DNA of 64,000 nt from Rhizobium sp. FY34 (GCF_005222845.1 NZ_STFZ01000001.1:1-64000), one strand, 5' to 3'. Numbered from the stretch's first letter, positions 37,119 through 46,996 are shown. Made by a program: numbers and translations. The notes: generated by a model from the letters alone, not told the origin.

Positions 37119-37972
37119 CGGCGCATCACCGGATCGAGGGCGCGGCGCAGGCCAGCGCCAAGCAGGTTGAAGGCAAGAACGGTGAGAAAGAGGGCAATCA
37201 GCGGAAAGACCAGCACCCACCAGCTTTCGTTGATCAACTGGCGGCCAGAGGCGATCATGCCGCCCCAGGTGGCGATATCGGAGGAAACCGACAGGCCGAC
37301 AAAGGACAGGATCGCCTCGACGATGACGGAAATGCCCATTTGCAGGCTGATGAGGGCGATGATCACCGGTGCGACATTGGGCAGGATTTCACGCATCAGG
37401 ATCTGGCCCTGCGGAAAGCCGATGGCGCGGGCGGACGTGACATAATCGAGCCCTGCCTGGGCCTGTGTTTCGGCCCTGACGACGCGGGCAAAGCGGGTCC
37501 AGTCGATGATGGCGATGGCGACGATCACCGAGGTGAGGCCCGAGCCGAGCACGGCGACCAGAAGCACCGAGAGCAGGACGGGCGGAAATGCCATCCATAC
37601 ATCGATCAGCCGCGAGATGATCCTGTCTGCCCATCCGCCATACCAGCCGGCGATCAGCCCGAGAGCCGAACCGATGGCAGCGGCAAAGAACGAGGCTGCG
37701 ACGGCGACGATGAGCGCGATACGGGCGCCGAAGATGACGCGGGAGAAGATGTCGCGGCCAAGATCATCCGTGCCGAGCAGGAAGCCAGGCTCGGCACCGT
37801 CTATCCATGCCGGCGGTAGGGCAGATAGCATCAGGTCCTGTTCCAGCGGATCGCGAGGCGCCAGAGCGGGCGCGAAAATGGCCAGTGTCACAAGCAGGAG
37901 CAGAAAGCAGCAGGAGGTGGCGGCACGCGGTTCGCGCAGGATGGCGTTCAGGGTTTTTGACAGGTCAGCCAT
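37115..37972 (-). CDS. Peptide/nickel-type ABC importer permease (OppC/DppC-like)
   Basis: About 285 residues with roughly six membrane segments, an N-terminal hydrophobic helix (CCFLLLLVTLAIFAPALA), the GTDDLGRDIFSRVIFGARIA motif found at the start of the DppC membrane domain and an EAA loop region (ARAIGFPQGQILMREILPN). It overlaps the upstream permease by 8 bases (ATGGCTGA). The start at 37972 is chosen for this reason. Confidence 0.9.
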   Translation of the reverse strand: MADLSKTLNAILREPRAATSCCFLLLLVTLAIFAPALAPRDPLEQDLMLSALPPAWIDGAEPGFLLGTDDLGRDIFSRVIFGARIALIVAVAASFFAAAIGSALGLIAGWYGGWADRIISRLIDVWMAFPPVLLSVLLVAVLGSGLTSVIVAIAIIDWTRFARVVRAETQAQAGLDYVTSARAIGFPQGQILMREILPNVAPVIIALISLQMGISVIVEAILSFVGLSVSSDIATWGGMIASGRQLINESWWVLVFPLIALFLTVLAFNLLGAGLRRALDPVMRR

Positions 37973-38972
37973 GGGTCTGCCTTGGGTTGAGCCGGTTGGA
38001 CAGCGCATCGACGATAATGTTGATGGCGATGAACAGCGTGCCGAAGGCAAGGATGATGCCCTGGATCAGGGGCAGGTCCCGGTTGATCACCGCATCAATG
38101 GCCATCGAGCCAATGCCGGGAAACGAGAAGATGCGCTCGACGATCACGGTGCCGCCGATCATGAAGGTGAACTGTACGCCGGTGAGCGACAGCGTCGGGC
38201 CGACGGCGTTGCGCAGCGCTTCGCCCAGCACCAGGCGCATTTCCGACATGCCCTTCAGCCGGCCGAGCAGCACATAATCCTGCACCATGGCCTCGTTCAG
38301 CGCTTCCTTCAGTGTGCGGGCAATGATGGAGGCGAGCGGCAGTCCAAGCGCAAGAACGGGCATCGCCATATGGCCGAGAATGTCGAGCATGACGGCAAGG
38401 TTCAGCCGTATCATGCTCTCGATGAGGTAGAAGGGGGTGGCGAAATCGGTGGACACCGATGGGTCCATGCGGCCCGACAGCGGAAAGACCGGCCAGAGCA
38501 CGCCAAACAGCAGGACAAGCGCCAGGGCCCAGATGAAATCAGGCACCGCAAGGAAAAGGCCGTTGATCAGATCGAGCAAGGGTTCAACTGGTGTCTTGCG
38601 CGACAGCGTACCGGCAACGGCGATCAGGCCGCCCGAGACCACGCCGAAGATCAGCGCTGCGAAGACAAGCTCAAGGCTTGCCGGCAGCCGCTCGCCGACC
38701 AATTCGACGACCGGGCGTTTCAGCGAGATCGACCGGCCGAAATCGCCTTGGGCAACATCACCGATCCAGATCACGAACTGCTCGAAGATGGACCGGTCAA
38801 GGCCGTAATGGGCGCGCAGCGCGGTAATATCGGCGGGCGTGGCGCTTGGCGAAATCATCATGGCGATGGGGTCGCCCGGCACCACGCGCAGAAGACAGAA
38901 GATCACCACGCCGACGCCAAACAGCGTCAGGAGTGCTGCCAAAAGGCGGCTTAGAAAGTCCGAGGCCGTCAT
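37965..38972 (-). CDS. Peptide/nickel-type ABC importer permease (OppB/DppB-like)
   Basis: About 335 residues. The N-terminal helix FGVGVVIFCLLRVVPGDPIA is the standard DppB opening, followed by a periplasmic segment (LRAHYGLDRSIFEQF) and further membrane helices with an EAA loop (LLGRLKGMSEMRLVLGEALR). The second ATG (38972) follows GGAGG at 5 bases and is preferred to 38984. Its partner permease follows with an 8-base overlap. Confidence 0.9.
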   Translation of the reverse strand: MTASDFLSRLLAALLTLFGVGVVIFCLLRVVPGDPIAMMISPSATPADITALRAHYGLDRSIFEQFVIWIGDVAQGDFGRSISLKRPVVELVGERLPASLELVFAALIFGVVSGGLIAVAGTLSRKTPVEPLLDLINGLFLAVPDFIWALALVLLFGVLWPVFPLSGRMDPSVSTDFATPFYLIESMIRLNLAVMLDILGHMAMPVLALGLPLASIIARTLKEALNEAMVQDYVLLGRLKGMSEMRLVLGEALRNAVGPTLSLTGVQFTFMIGGTVIVERIFSFPGIGSMAIDAVINRDLPLIQGIILAFGTLFIAINIIVDALSNRLNPRQTHG

Positions 38973-39056
38973 GAACGCCTCCATTTATGCGAAATGGGAA
39001 AGGATGCGCCGGGCAACTGCCGCCGCCCGGATCTTGCGAGTGCTGGTCGTGGCCGA

Positions 39057-40592
39057 TCAGGCCTTCGAGACCAGCGTCGGCTGAAGTGCGCTCGAGACGT
39101 TCGGCTGAACCTTCAGCGAGGACTTGAAGACGATCGGCTGCACATATTGCAGGAGCGGGATCACATAGCCCTGTTCGGCTATGTATTTGTCCGCGGCCTT
39201 CCAGCCGGCAATGCGCTTGGCCTCATCTTTTTCGCCCCAGAGCGGGCCGATCAGGGCGTCCACGTCATCGGATTTCCAACCCGAATGCGGTGACTTGCTG
39301 AACATGGCAAAGCCGGTCGAAGTGGTCGGATCGCCGATCGCATTGCCCCAGTTGTAAAAGGCGGCGGGTGCCAGTTTGTGGCCGGCGCGCAGTTCGAAAT
39401 GCTTGGCGACCTCGTAGACTTCGATCTCGGCCTCGATGCCGACCTTGCGCCACATGCCGACGATCGCCTGGACCATCTCATAGTCCTTCGGCTTCAGGCC
39501 GCGCGTTGTCTGGATCTTGAAGGCAACCGGCTTGTCCTTGGAGTAACCGGAGGCGGCAAGCAGCTTCACGGCCTTGTCCGGGTCGTAGCCGACCCTGATC
39601 GAGGCGTCATAAGCGTCGTATTGCGGTGCCTCCAGCGTGTCGATCGGCACGCCATAGCCGCGCAGCAGTTTCTTGACGATGCCGGCCTTGTCGATGGCGT
39701 GATGGGCAGCAAGGCGGACATTCTTGTCCAGCATCGGCCCGACATTGGTGATGAAGATCATGCCGATATCGGAAATCGGGGTGGTGACGCCGGCCAGGCC
39801 CTTCTTCTTCGACAGGCGGTCATACTCCTCATAGGGAATTTCGAGCGTCACGTCGGACGAGCCGCTTTCGATTTCGGCCACGCGGCTTGTCGCATCGGTG
39901 ACGAATTTGAAGACGACGGTGTCAAAGGCTGGCTTGCCGCCCCAATAGTCGGGATTGGCCTTCAGTCGCAGGAAGGAATTGCCCTCATAGGCATCAAACA
40001 TGTAAGGGCCGGTGCCGATGGGCTGCTTTTCGAAGCCTTCCGCACCGACTTTTTCATAGTAAGCCTTGGGCAGCACATAGCCGGTCAGGAATGCCATCCA
40101 CTTGAAGATGGTCGGATCGAAATTCTTGACGTCGCCTGTCACCTTGTTGCCGGAAACGGTGAAATTGCCGATGCTGGCCCAGACGCTGGCGACGGGATTG
40201 CCGGTTTCGGGCTTTGCAGCGCGCTCCAGAGACCAGATGACATCGCCCGGTGTCAGCGGCGTGCCGTCGTGCCATTTAACCCCTTCGCGCACGTCGAACC
40301 AGACCTTGGTCTTGTCGTCGTTCCAGCCCCAGGCGGTGATCAACCCCGGCTCTAGCGAAAGATCGGTCTTCTGGCCGATATACTGGTCGTAGATCGAACG
40401 ATAGATGGCTTGGATGGCAGGGTTGACGCCGGAAAGCCCCGTTGTGCCATCGAAAGACGGAAGATTGGCGTTGAAGGCGATGGTGAGCGTGGAGGTGTCT
40501 GTACCCGCCAAGCTGACCTTGCCGGCCAGAATTGCGGACAGGAAGGCGCTAGCGCCGAGGCCCATGGCCTGGCGGCGTTTCAGTTCCATCAT
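39057..40592 (-). CDS. Family 5 extracellular solute-binding protein (peptide/aromatic-type ABC importer)
   Basis: The 511-residue protein is an SBP_bac_5 lipocalin-like binding protein with a Tat-like signal (KRRQAMGLGASAFLS). Family segments include the EPGLITAWGWNDDKTKVWF stretch, VREGVKWHDGTPLTPGDVIW, GTGPYMF and KANPDYWGG. The family imports oligopeptides, nickel or other organic ligands. In this island the likely ligand is an indole or aromatic compound, perhaps as an amino acid conjugate; this is inference. First gene of the importer operon, divergent from iorA. Confidence 0.88.
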   Translation of the reverse strand: MMELKRRQAMGLGASAFLSAILAGKVSLAGTDTSTLTIAFNANLPSFDGTTGLSGVNPAIQAIYRSIYDQYIGQKTDLSLEPGLITAWGWNDDKTKVWFDVREGVKWHDGTPLTPGDVIWSLERAAKPETGNPVASVWASIGNFTVSGNKVTGDVKNFDPTIFKWMAFLTGYVLPKAYYEKVGAEGFEKQPIGTGPYMFDAYEGNSFLRLKANPDYWGGKPAFDTVVFKFVTDATSRVAEIESGSSDVTLEIPYEEYDRLSKKKGLAGVTTPISDIGMIFITNVGPMLDKNVRLAAHHAIDKAGIVKKLLRGYGVPIDTLEAPQYDAYDASIRVGYDPDKAVKLLAASGYSKDKPVAFKIQTTRGLKPKDYEMVQAIVGMWRKVGIEAEIEVYEVAKHFELRAGHKLAPAAFYNWGNAIGDPTTSTGFAMFSKSPHSGWKSDDVDALIGPLWGEKDEAKRIAGWKAADKYIAEQGYVIPLLQYVQPIVFKSSLKVQPNVSSALQPTLVSKA

Positions 40593-40895
40593 GATCTTGC
40601 TCCGTTGTTCCCCTGCCTCTTACCCAACACGGGGCGAGGTCTTTCTGGAATGATTGAAGTATAAATAAATCGGGATGGCCGACAAGATGGGTCTCGGTGA
40701 TTTTCGCCAGAATTCGGGTGCTCAATCCGTTAAGTCCATGAAAATGCATCTTCATGTCGTTGCAAATTTTTATGCGAAGCTTTGTTAAGATGCCCTATAA
40801 TGCAGAGGGTATAGAAATTGGTTGACAGATATTTTGAGCCTAAAGTATGCATATGCATATAATGCACCGGATCAACCGGGCACAGGGGAACGAAT
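40593..40895. promoter_or_regulatory. Divergent promoter region between the importer operon and iorAB
   Basis: No gene is seen. A -35-like TTGACA lies at 40822-40827, and TATGCA at 40846-40851 would be the -10 with an 18-base spacer. A 14-base palindrome overlaps that -10. Closer to the importer, AATGCATCTTCATG at 40743-40756 matches 10 of 14 palindrome positions and may be a second site. Confidence 0.55.
40846..40859. promoter_or_regulatory. Perfect 14-base palindrome, candidate MarR operator of iorAB
   Basis: TATGCATATGCATA is its own reverse complement and overlaps the predicted -10 of iorAB. A near-copy occurs upstream of the isatin hydrolase-like gene (47858-47871). A MarR repressor gene lies between these two operons, so repression of both by it is a plausible reading. 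Confidence 0.6.
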
Positions 40896-43049
40896 ATGGC
40901 TGAACGATCTTTCGCCCGTGAGGTCGAAGACCTCAAGCTCGGGCAGGGTGATGTCTTCGTCGGTGAGGGCATCCTCGCCATCACCAAGGCTTTGCTGCAA
41001 TCGGGTGTCTCCTATGTCGGCGGATACCAGGGTTCGCCGATCTCCCATCTGATGGATGTTCTGGCCGACGCCAAGGATGTGATGGAGGATCTCGGGATCC
41101 ATTTCGAGACATCCGCTTCGGAGGCTGCCGCTGCCGCCATGCTTTCGGCCTCGGTCATGTATCCTGTGCGCGGAGCCGTCACCTGGAAGTCGACGGCCGG
41201 CACCAATGTTGCGTCCGACGCGCTCTCCAACCTGTCGTCTGGTGGCGTCACCGGCGGCGCGCTGATCATCATTGGCGAGGATTACGGCGAAGGCTCCTCG
41301 ATCATGCAGGAGCGTAGCCACGCCTTTGCGATGAAATCGCAGATCTGGCTGCTGACGCCGCGCCCCGATCTGCCCTCGATCGTGGAAGCGGTGGAAAAGG
41401 GGTTCGAACTGTCGGAAGCCTCCTCCACGCCGGTCATGCTTCAGGTCGGCATCCGCAGCTGTCACGTGCATGGGCATTTCAACGCCAAGGACAACAAGCG
41501 ACCGGATTATACCCTGCGCGAGGCGATGGAAAATCCGCGCCGCGATCTGAACCGCATCGTCCTGCCGCCGGCCTCCTTCCTGCATGAGAAGGACAAGCTG
41601 GAACGCCGCTGGCCTGCAGCCGTCGAGTTCGTCAAGCAGAACCGGCTGAACGAGTTTTTCGGCCCGGATGAGGGCGAGGTTGGCATCATCTTGCAGGGCG
41701 GCATCTATAATGGTGCCATGCGCGCGCTCGCCCAGCTCGGGCTTGCCGATATCTATGGCAATGCGCGGGTGCCGATCTATGTGATGAATGTCGCCTATCC
41801 GATGATCGACGATGAGGTGCTGGCCTTTGCTGAGGGCAAGAAGGCGCTTTTGATGGTGGAAGAAGGCGCACCGGAATATATCGAGCAGGCGCTGCACACG
41901 CTGTTTCGGCGTCGTGGCATCGAGACCGCATTGAACGGCAAGGACGTGCTGCCGCTTGGCGGGGAATATACGACACCGGTGCTGGTTAAGGGTCTTTCAG
42001 CATTCTTCGAGGCGCATGCGCCGCATCTGCTTGGCAACCGGCGCCCGGCGCCCGATCCGAGCGCGGTGCTGGCCGATGACCGCGTCAAGGCCCTGGCACA
42101 GGTCGTGCCGCCGCGCCCGGCCGGCTTTTGCACCGGCTGTCCGGAGCGGCCAATCTTTGCCGCCATGAAACTGGTGGAAAAGGAACTGGGCGTCCATCAC
42201 GTCTCGGCAGATATCGGCTGCCACCTGTTTTCGATCCTGCCGCCCTTCAATATCGGCGGTACGACCATGGGTTATGGCCTCGGGCCGGCCTCGGCATCCG
42301 CCTTCAATGTCGAGGCAGACAAGCGCGCCATTTCGGTGATGGGCGATGGCGGCTTCTGGCACAATGGCCTTACCAGTTCGGTTGGCAATGCCGTCTTCAA
42401 CAAGCAGGACGGTGTCACCATCATCGTCGACAATTTCTATTCCGCAGCGACGGGCGGGCAGGACATTCTGTCCTCGCGGGCAAGGAACGCGCGGCGCAAG
42501 ACGAACAATTCGATCGTCAATGCCGTGAAGGGCATTGGCGCCGAATGGGTGCGTCAGATCGATCGCACCTATGATGTGGCAAAGATGCGCGACACATTGA
42601 GGGAGGCTTTGACCACCGACGCCAAGGGGCCAAAGATCATCGTCGCCTCCTCCGAATGCATGCTGAACAAGCAGCGACGGGTCAAACCTGAATTTGCCAA
42701 GGCGGTGAAGAGTGGCCAGCGCATGGTGAAGGAGCGTTTCGGCGTCGATGAAGATATCTGCACCGGCGACCACGCCTGCATCCGCTTGTCGGGATGTCCC
42801 TCGCTCTCGGTCAAGCATAGCGCGGATCCGCTGAAGGATGATCCGGTGGCGGCGATCGACAATTCCTGTGTCGGCTGCGGCAATTGCGGCGAGGTATCGG
42901 AGGCGGCCGTGCTCTGTCCGTCCTTCTACCGCGCCGATGTGATTTTCAATCCAACGGCCATGGACAGGCTGCTCAATCGTTTCCGCGCCGCCGTCATCGG
43001 CTGGTTGCAGGCGCGCCGGACCCGTTCGCGCATCGCCTTTGGCGCGTAA
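40896..43049 (+). CDS. iorA: Indolepyruvate ferredoxin oxidoreductase, alpha subunit (IorA)
   Basis: The alpha subunit of the thiamine-diphosphate enzyme that oxidatively decarboxylates indole-3-pyruvate (and other aryl pyruvates) to the acyl-CoA. Its 717 residues contain the pyrimidine-binding region (SYVGGYQGSPISHLMDVL), the pyrophosphate-binding region with MGDGGFWHNGLTSSVGNAVF and a C-terminal ferredoxin-type domain with cysteines in CTGDHACIRLSGCPSL and NSCVGCGNCGEV for two 4Fe-4S clusters. It lies 12 bases upstream of iorB. Bacterial IorA can act on phenylpyruvate-type substrates too, so the substrate is only probable. Upstream lies a candidate MarR-controlled promoter. Confidence 0.93.
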   Translation: MAERSFAREVEDLKLGQGDVFVGEGILAITKALLQSGVSYVGGYQGSPISHLMDVLADAKDVMEDLGIHFETSASEAAAAAMLSASVMYPVRGAVTWKSTAGTNVASDALSNLSSGGVTGGALIIIGEDYGEGSSIMQERSHAFAMKSQIWLLTPRPDLPSIVEAVEKGFELSEASSTPVMLQVGIRSCHVHGHFNAKDNKRPDYTLREAMENPRRDLNRIVLPPASFLHEKDKLERRWPAAVEFVKQNRLNEFFGPDEGEVGIILQGGIYNGAMRALAQLGLADIYGNARVPIYVMNVAYPMIDDEVLAFAEGKKALLMVEEGAPEYIEQALHTLFRRRGIETALNGKDVLPLGGEYTTPVLVKGLSAFFEAHAPHLLGNRRPAPDPSAVLADDRVKALAQVVPPRPAGFCTGCPERPIFAAMKLVEKELGVHHVSADIGCHLFSILPPFNIGGTTMGYGLGPASASAFNVEADKRAISVMGDGGFWHNGLTSSVGNAVFNKQDGVTIIVDNFYSAATGGQDILSSRARNARRKTNNSIVNAVKGIGAEWVRQIDRTYDVAKMRDTLREALTTDAKGPKIIVASSECMLNKQRRVKPEFAKAVKSGQRMVKERFGVDEDICTGDHACIRLSGCPSLSVKHSADPLKDDPVAAIDNSCVGCGNCGEVSEAAVLCPSFYRADVIFNPTAMDRLLNRFRAAVIGWLQARRTRSRIAFGA

Positions 43050-43061
43050 GGGAGAAAGGAC

Positions 43062-44612
43062 ATGAACAGCATGACCATTTCTCACACCCATATCCTGTCG
43101 GACGATCGGCCGATCTGCATCGCCATTCTTGCCATGGGCGGGCAGGGCGGCGGCGTTCTTGCCGACTGGATCGTGGCGCTGGCTGAAAACCAGGGCTGGG
43201 TGGCCCAGTCCACCTCTGTGCCCGGCGTTGCCCAGCGCACCGGTGCGACGATCTACTATATCGAAATCATCCGTGCGCCCAGCGGCGTACACCCGATCCT
43301 GGCCTTGATGCCGACACCCGGCGATGTGGATATCGTCATTGCGGCCGAACTGATGGAAGCGGGTCGCTCGGTCCTGCGCGGCCTTGTGACGCCGGACAAG
43401 ACGGCACTGATTGCCTCCACCCACCGCGCCTATGCGGTGGGCGAGAAGGAGAAGCCCGGCGACGGCACGGGCAATCCGGTCACCGTCATCGACGCCACCG
43501 ATTTTGCCGCCCGCAAGACCGTGGCCTTCGACATGGAACGGTTGGCAACCCGCAACGGCTCGGTGGTTTCCTCGGCACTCTTCGGTGCGCTGGCGGCATC
43601 CGGTGCGCTGCCTTTCGAAAAATCGGCCTATGAGGCCACCATTCGCTCCGGCGGCAAGGGTGTCGAGGCAAGCGTCAAGGCCTTCGATGCCGCCTTCGAG
43701 CGGACGCTGAAGGGCGAGAACGACAAGCTCTCTGCGCAGCCGGCCAAGAGTTTCGAGCCGCTGCCGGTGAAAGCCGGCCATCCGAAGCTTGATGCGCTCG
43801 TGGCGCGCATCCGCAATGAATTTCCCATCGATTGCCATGCCATGCTGTTTGCCGGTGTCAAAAAGGCTACGGATTTCCAGGATGCCGACTATGGCGACGA
43901 ATACCTGACCCGCATGGCGGCGCTCCACAGGCTCGACCGTGCTGCCGGCGGCGAGGCACACGACTTTGCCTTCACCACCGAGGCGGCCAAGCATGTCGCG
44001 AACGCTTTCACCTATGATGATGTGATGCGGGTTGCCGATCTCAAGGTGCGGTCCAGCCGCTTCGAGCGCATCCGCAGCGAAGTGGGGGTGCGCGATGGCC
44101 AGATCCTGACGATGACCGAATATATGCATCCGCGTATGGAAGAAGTGTGCGGTACCCTGCCCAGCGGTCTCGGGGCCTGGATTGAAAACCACCCCTCGGT
44201 GTTTCATTGGCTTGATCTGCGCGTCAACAAGGGGCGGCGGGTGAAGACCGCGACGCTCGGCTGGTTCCTGATGCTTTACATGCTGTCAGGCTTGAAGGGC
44301 ATTCGTCGCAAGAGCCTTCGCCACGGTCGCGAAATCGCGCATCGCGAGGATTGGCTTTTGAAGGCACAGAAGGCGCTGACGGAAAATTACGATCTCGCCG
44401 TCGAGGTGATCCGCTGTCGCCGGCTGGTCAAGGGATATTCCGATACCCATGCGCGCGGGCTGTCGAAGTTCGACCGAACGCTGGGGGCTCTGCCTCTGCT
44501 TTCCGGTCGCGATGATGCCGCCGATTGGCTGCGCCGGCTGCGCACGGCAGCCTTGGCCGACGAAGCAGGCGATGTCCTGGATGGGGCGATCATGACGGTC
44601 AAAAGCCTTTGA
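43062..44612 (+). CDS. iorB: Indolepyruvate ferredoxin oxidoreductase, beta subunit (IorB, long form)
   Basis: The N-terminal 200 residues are the gamma-type domain of 2-oxoacid:ferredoxin oxidoreductases (IAILAMGGQGGGVLADWI, TSVPGVAQRTGATIYYIE). The rest is the long C-terminal domain seen in alpha- and betaproteobacterial IorB (DUF6537-like); archaeal IorB lacks it. At 516 residues it fits that long form. The ATG follows AAAGGA at 5 bases and the gene is 12 bases after iorA, so they form one operon. It converges on the MarR gene with a 9-base gap. Confidence 0.9.
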   Translation: MNSMTISHTHILSDDRPICIAILAMGGQGGGVLADWIVALAENQGWVAQSTSVPGVAQRTGATIYYIEIIRAPSGVHPILALMPTPGDVDIVIAAELMEAGRSVLRGLVTPDKTALIASTHRAYAVGEKEKPGDGTGNPVTVIDATDFAARKTVAFDMERLATRNGSVVSSALFGALAASGALPFEKSAYEATIRSGGKGVEASVKAFDAAFERTLKGENDKLSAQPAKSFEPLPVKAGHPKLDALVARIRNEFPIDCHAMLFAGVKKATDFQDADYGDEYLTRMAALHRLDRAAGGEAHDFAFTTEAAKHVANAFTYDDVMRVADLKVRSSRFERIRSEVGVRDGQILTMTEYMHPRMEEVCGTLPSGLGAWIENHPSVFHWLDLRVNKGRRVKTATLGWFLMLYMLSGLKGIRRKSLRHGREIAHREDWLLKAQKALTENYDLAVEVIRCRRLVKGYSDTHARGLSKFDRTLGALPLLSGRDDAADWLRRLRTAALADEAGDVLDGAIMTVKSL

Positions 44613-44621
44613 TACTCTGTC

Positions 44622-45125
44622 TCAGAGGTCGTTCTGGCGGATGTTGCGCAGCATTTTCTGCAAGGTGGCGATGAAGCGGCGCTGTTCGTCCTCGCTGATG
44701 TCGCGGAACATCTGCTGCAAATGCAGATGCATGGTGGGCCAGATCTTGTCGAGCACGGCGCGCCCTTCGGCGGTGATGGAGATGTCGCGGATGCGCATGT
44801 CCTCTGCCCGCGACTGGCGCTGGATGAACCCCTGTTCCTCCAGTGAATCGAGTGTCCGGCTCATCGTCGATTGCTCGGTGACCGTATAGATCGACAGTTC
44901 GTTGACGGTGAGAGAGGAAAACACCGACAGCACGGCGAGCGCGCGCATCTTTGCCGTGGTGATGTCCTGTCGCTTCATGTCCTCGGCAAGATCGATATTC
45001 CAGCGCGCCATCACCCGGTTCATCAGATAGGGCGCGAAATTGTTGAGCCCGACCTCACCAAGGCTTGGAATCCGGCTTTCGGCTGAGGGCCGCTTTTCCG
45101 GTTCTGCGCTTTGCGCGTCTTTCAT
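44622..45125 (-). CDS. MarR-family transcriptional regulator
   Basis: A 167-residue MarR protein with a winged HTH (LTVNELSIYTVTEQSTMSRT recognition helix, then SLEEQGFIQRQ and the wing ITAEGRAVLDKIW). A basic and acidic N-terminal extension of about 25 residues precedes the domain. MarR proteins usually repress catabolic genes until an aromatic ligand binds. Its target is probably the palindrome found before iorAB and the isatin hydrolase-like gene. MarR repressors also control auxin degradation loci in plant-associated bacteria, which fits the neighbours. Confidence 0.9.
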   Translation of the reverse strand: MKDAQSAEPEKRPSAESRIPSLGEVGLNNFAPYLMNRVMARWNIDLAEDMKRQDITTAKMRALAVLSVFSSLTVNELSIYTVTEQSTMSRTLDSLEEQGFIQRQSRAEDMRIRDISITAEGRAVLDKIWPTMHLHLQQMFRDISEDEQRRFIATLQKMLRNIRQNDL

Positions 45126-45196
45126 GCATCCTCACTCGTCGTTCGCGTGTCTGTCGCAGCGGTTGCCCATGCGACATTGCTCCCGGCGTCTTTTCT

Positions 45197-46783
45197 TCAC
45201 AGCGACGAGGCCAGAAGATAGCCCGACCCGCCGCCCAGGCCCGGACCGGGATGGGTGGACGCGCCGATATGGTAGAGGCCGGGAATATGCGTCCCGTGAT
45301 TATGGCTATTCTTGAAGGGACGCCAGATGAAAAACTGGTCCAGTCCACAAAAACCGCCATAGGGATCGCCACCAACCAGGTTTATGTTCATAGCTTCAAG
45401 GTCGGCGGGTGAATAGGTGCGGCGCTTGACGATGATATTGCGAAAGCCCGCAATGTGCCGGCAAAGCACGGCCTCGATGCGCTCGGCAAAGGCCTCGCGT
45501 GTTGCCTCGTCCCACTGTCCATCGGCCGGCGTATCGATGAGACCGGCGGCATCGCCTTTGAGGATGCGCGGCGCATCGGGGATCTGCAGCCAGAGAAGAC
45601 CTGCGCCATCCGGCGCGCGGGATGGATCGAAGGAGGCCGGCTGGCCGACGCAGATCGTCGGTTCGGCCGGCAGGAGCCCGCGCTCGGCCTCGTTTGCCGA
45701 GCGTGACACGCCGTCAAGCCCCGGCGTCAGATGCAGGAGGGCAACCTTGGCAAGCTCGGGCGAGGCATGCCAGCGGGCCGGCTCCTTCAGCGCGTAATGG
45801 ATCTGCATATTGCCTTTGCCGTAGCGATAGGAAGAGAGCCCCTGGGTGACAGTCTCCGGCAGGGCCGTCGGCCAGTTGCGCAACAGCCGGCCATAGAGCT
45901 GGTGCGGCGCAACCGAGGCGATGACGCCTCTGGACGCCGTGAAGCTGCGGCCATCGGCAAGCCGTATCCCCGAAGCACTGCCTTTTGCGCCGGCGATGAT
46001 CTCGTCCACATCGGCACCCGTGACGATCTCGCCGCCCTGGTCGCGGATGAGCTTTTCGAAGGCTTTCACCAGGTTTTCCGCGCCGCCCTTGACGATGGGG
46101 CAGCCGGCCGCCTCGATGGCGAAACCGATCACGCGGGTCATTTCGGCCGAATAGGCGGCCTCCGGCGACAGGCCGCAATGCAGTGCCCAGGGCGCCCAGA
46201 GAGCCCGCATGGTTTCCGATTGATAGCGTGTCTCGAGATAGCCGCGGGCAGGCGCAAGCGCCTCGCCGAAAAAGGCTGCCATGCCCTTGATGCCGCGCTG
46301 CCAGGTCTGTTTGGCGAGAAGCTTCAGTGTTGCAGACGACCAGAGATGCCCGCCAAGCAGCCCGAAGACGAAACCGGCATTGCCGCCAAACCGGTTCATC
46401 TCGGCATCAAAGCGGTCGCCATCGCCGGCGCCAAGACTGTTGAACTGCGCAATATTGCGGGCACGGTCCATGGAGAGGACTGCGTTGCGTCCATCCGGCT
46501 GCAGGACGCCGGTCGGCGTCGGGCTGTGGCAGAATTCAAGCCCGCGGGCGGCAAGATCGCCACCGAGCGCTGCAAAGGCAGGCGAGGTGATGAACAGAAC
46601 CATGGTGGTTGCCATCACATCATGGCGAAAGCCCGGTGCGGTGATCTCTTCGGTGCGCAGGCAGCCGCCAAGGCTGTCGTTTCGGTCCACGAGCAGGACT
46701 TTGCGGCCCTTCCTGCCGAGCATTGCAGCGGCCACCAGACCGTTGATGCCGCCGCCGATGATGATGTGATCATGAACCGACAT
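45197..46783 (-). CDS. CrtI/phytoene dehydrogenase-like FAD oxidoreductase, copy 2
   Basis: A 528-residue second member of the family at 33267-34838: IIIGGGINGLVAAAMLGRKG and DRNDSLGGCLRT at the N-terminus and GASTHPGPGLGGGSGYLLA at the C-terminus. The frame is open to 46897, but the ATG at 46783 follows GGGGGA and starts the Rossmann motif as expected. It is probably expressed with the isatin hydrolase-like gene 213 bases upstream. Two such enzymes in one island suggests two oxidation steps or a heteromeric pair; their substrates are unknown. Confidence 0.8.
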   Translation of the reverse strand: MSVHDHIIIGGGINGLVAAAMLGRKGRKVLLVDRNDSLGGCLRTEEITAPGFRHDVMATTMVLFITSPAFAALGGDLAARGLEFCHSPTPTGVLQPDGRNAVLSMDRARNIAQFNSLGAGDGDRFDAEMNRFGGNAGFVFGLLGGHLWSSATLKLLAKQTWQRGIKGMAAFFGEALAPARGYLETRYQSETMRALWAPWALHCGLSPEAAYSAEMTRVIGFAIEAAGCPIVKGGAENLVKAFEKLIRDQGGEIVTGADVDEIIAGAKGSASGIRLADGRSFTASRGVIASVAPHQLYGRLLRNWPTALPETVTQGLSSYRYGKGNMQIHYALKEPARWHASPELAKVALLHLTPGLDGVSRSANEAERGLLPAEPTICVGQPASFDPSRAPDGAGLLWLQIPDAPRILKGDAAGLIDTPADGQWDEATREAFAERIEAVLCRHIAGFRNIIVKRRTYSPADLEAMNINLVGGDPYGGFCGLDQFFIWRPFKNSHNHGTHIPGLYHIGASTHPGPGLGGGSGYLLASSL

Positions 46784-46996
46784 GATAATCCCCCAACGCC
46801 AGCACGCGGCGCTTCTATCCTGCTTGCGTTTTTCAAAGAGGAGCAGGAGGCAGGAATGGTTGGGATCCCTGCCTCCAGGCGGGCCCTGCGTTTTCAAAAA
46901 ACGCCCGGCAACGCGGTCATGTGTCCGTCTGGCGGGCTAAACGAACGCCGGGATGGGCCGGGTTCAGCGCGTCAAGCCGCCATTGTCAGGCGGATT

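Noticed and set aside
37506-38954. 482-codon plus-strand frame opposite the permease genes
   Set aside because: It is antisense to two overlapping permease genes; composition is His/Asp/Gly/Arg-rich as expected of a shadow.
41997-44207. 736-codon minus-strand frame opposite iorAB
   Set aside because: It runs across both iorA and iorB, which have strong catalytic motifs on the plus strand.
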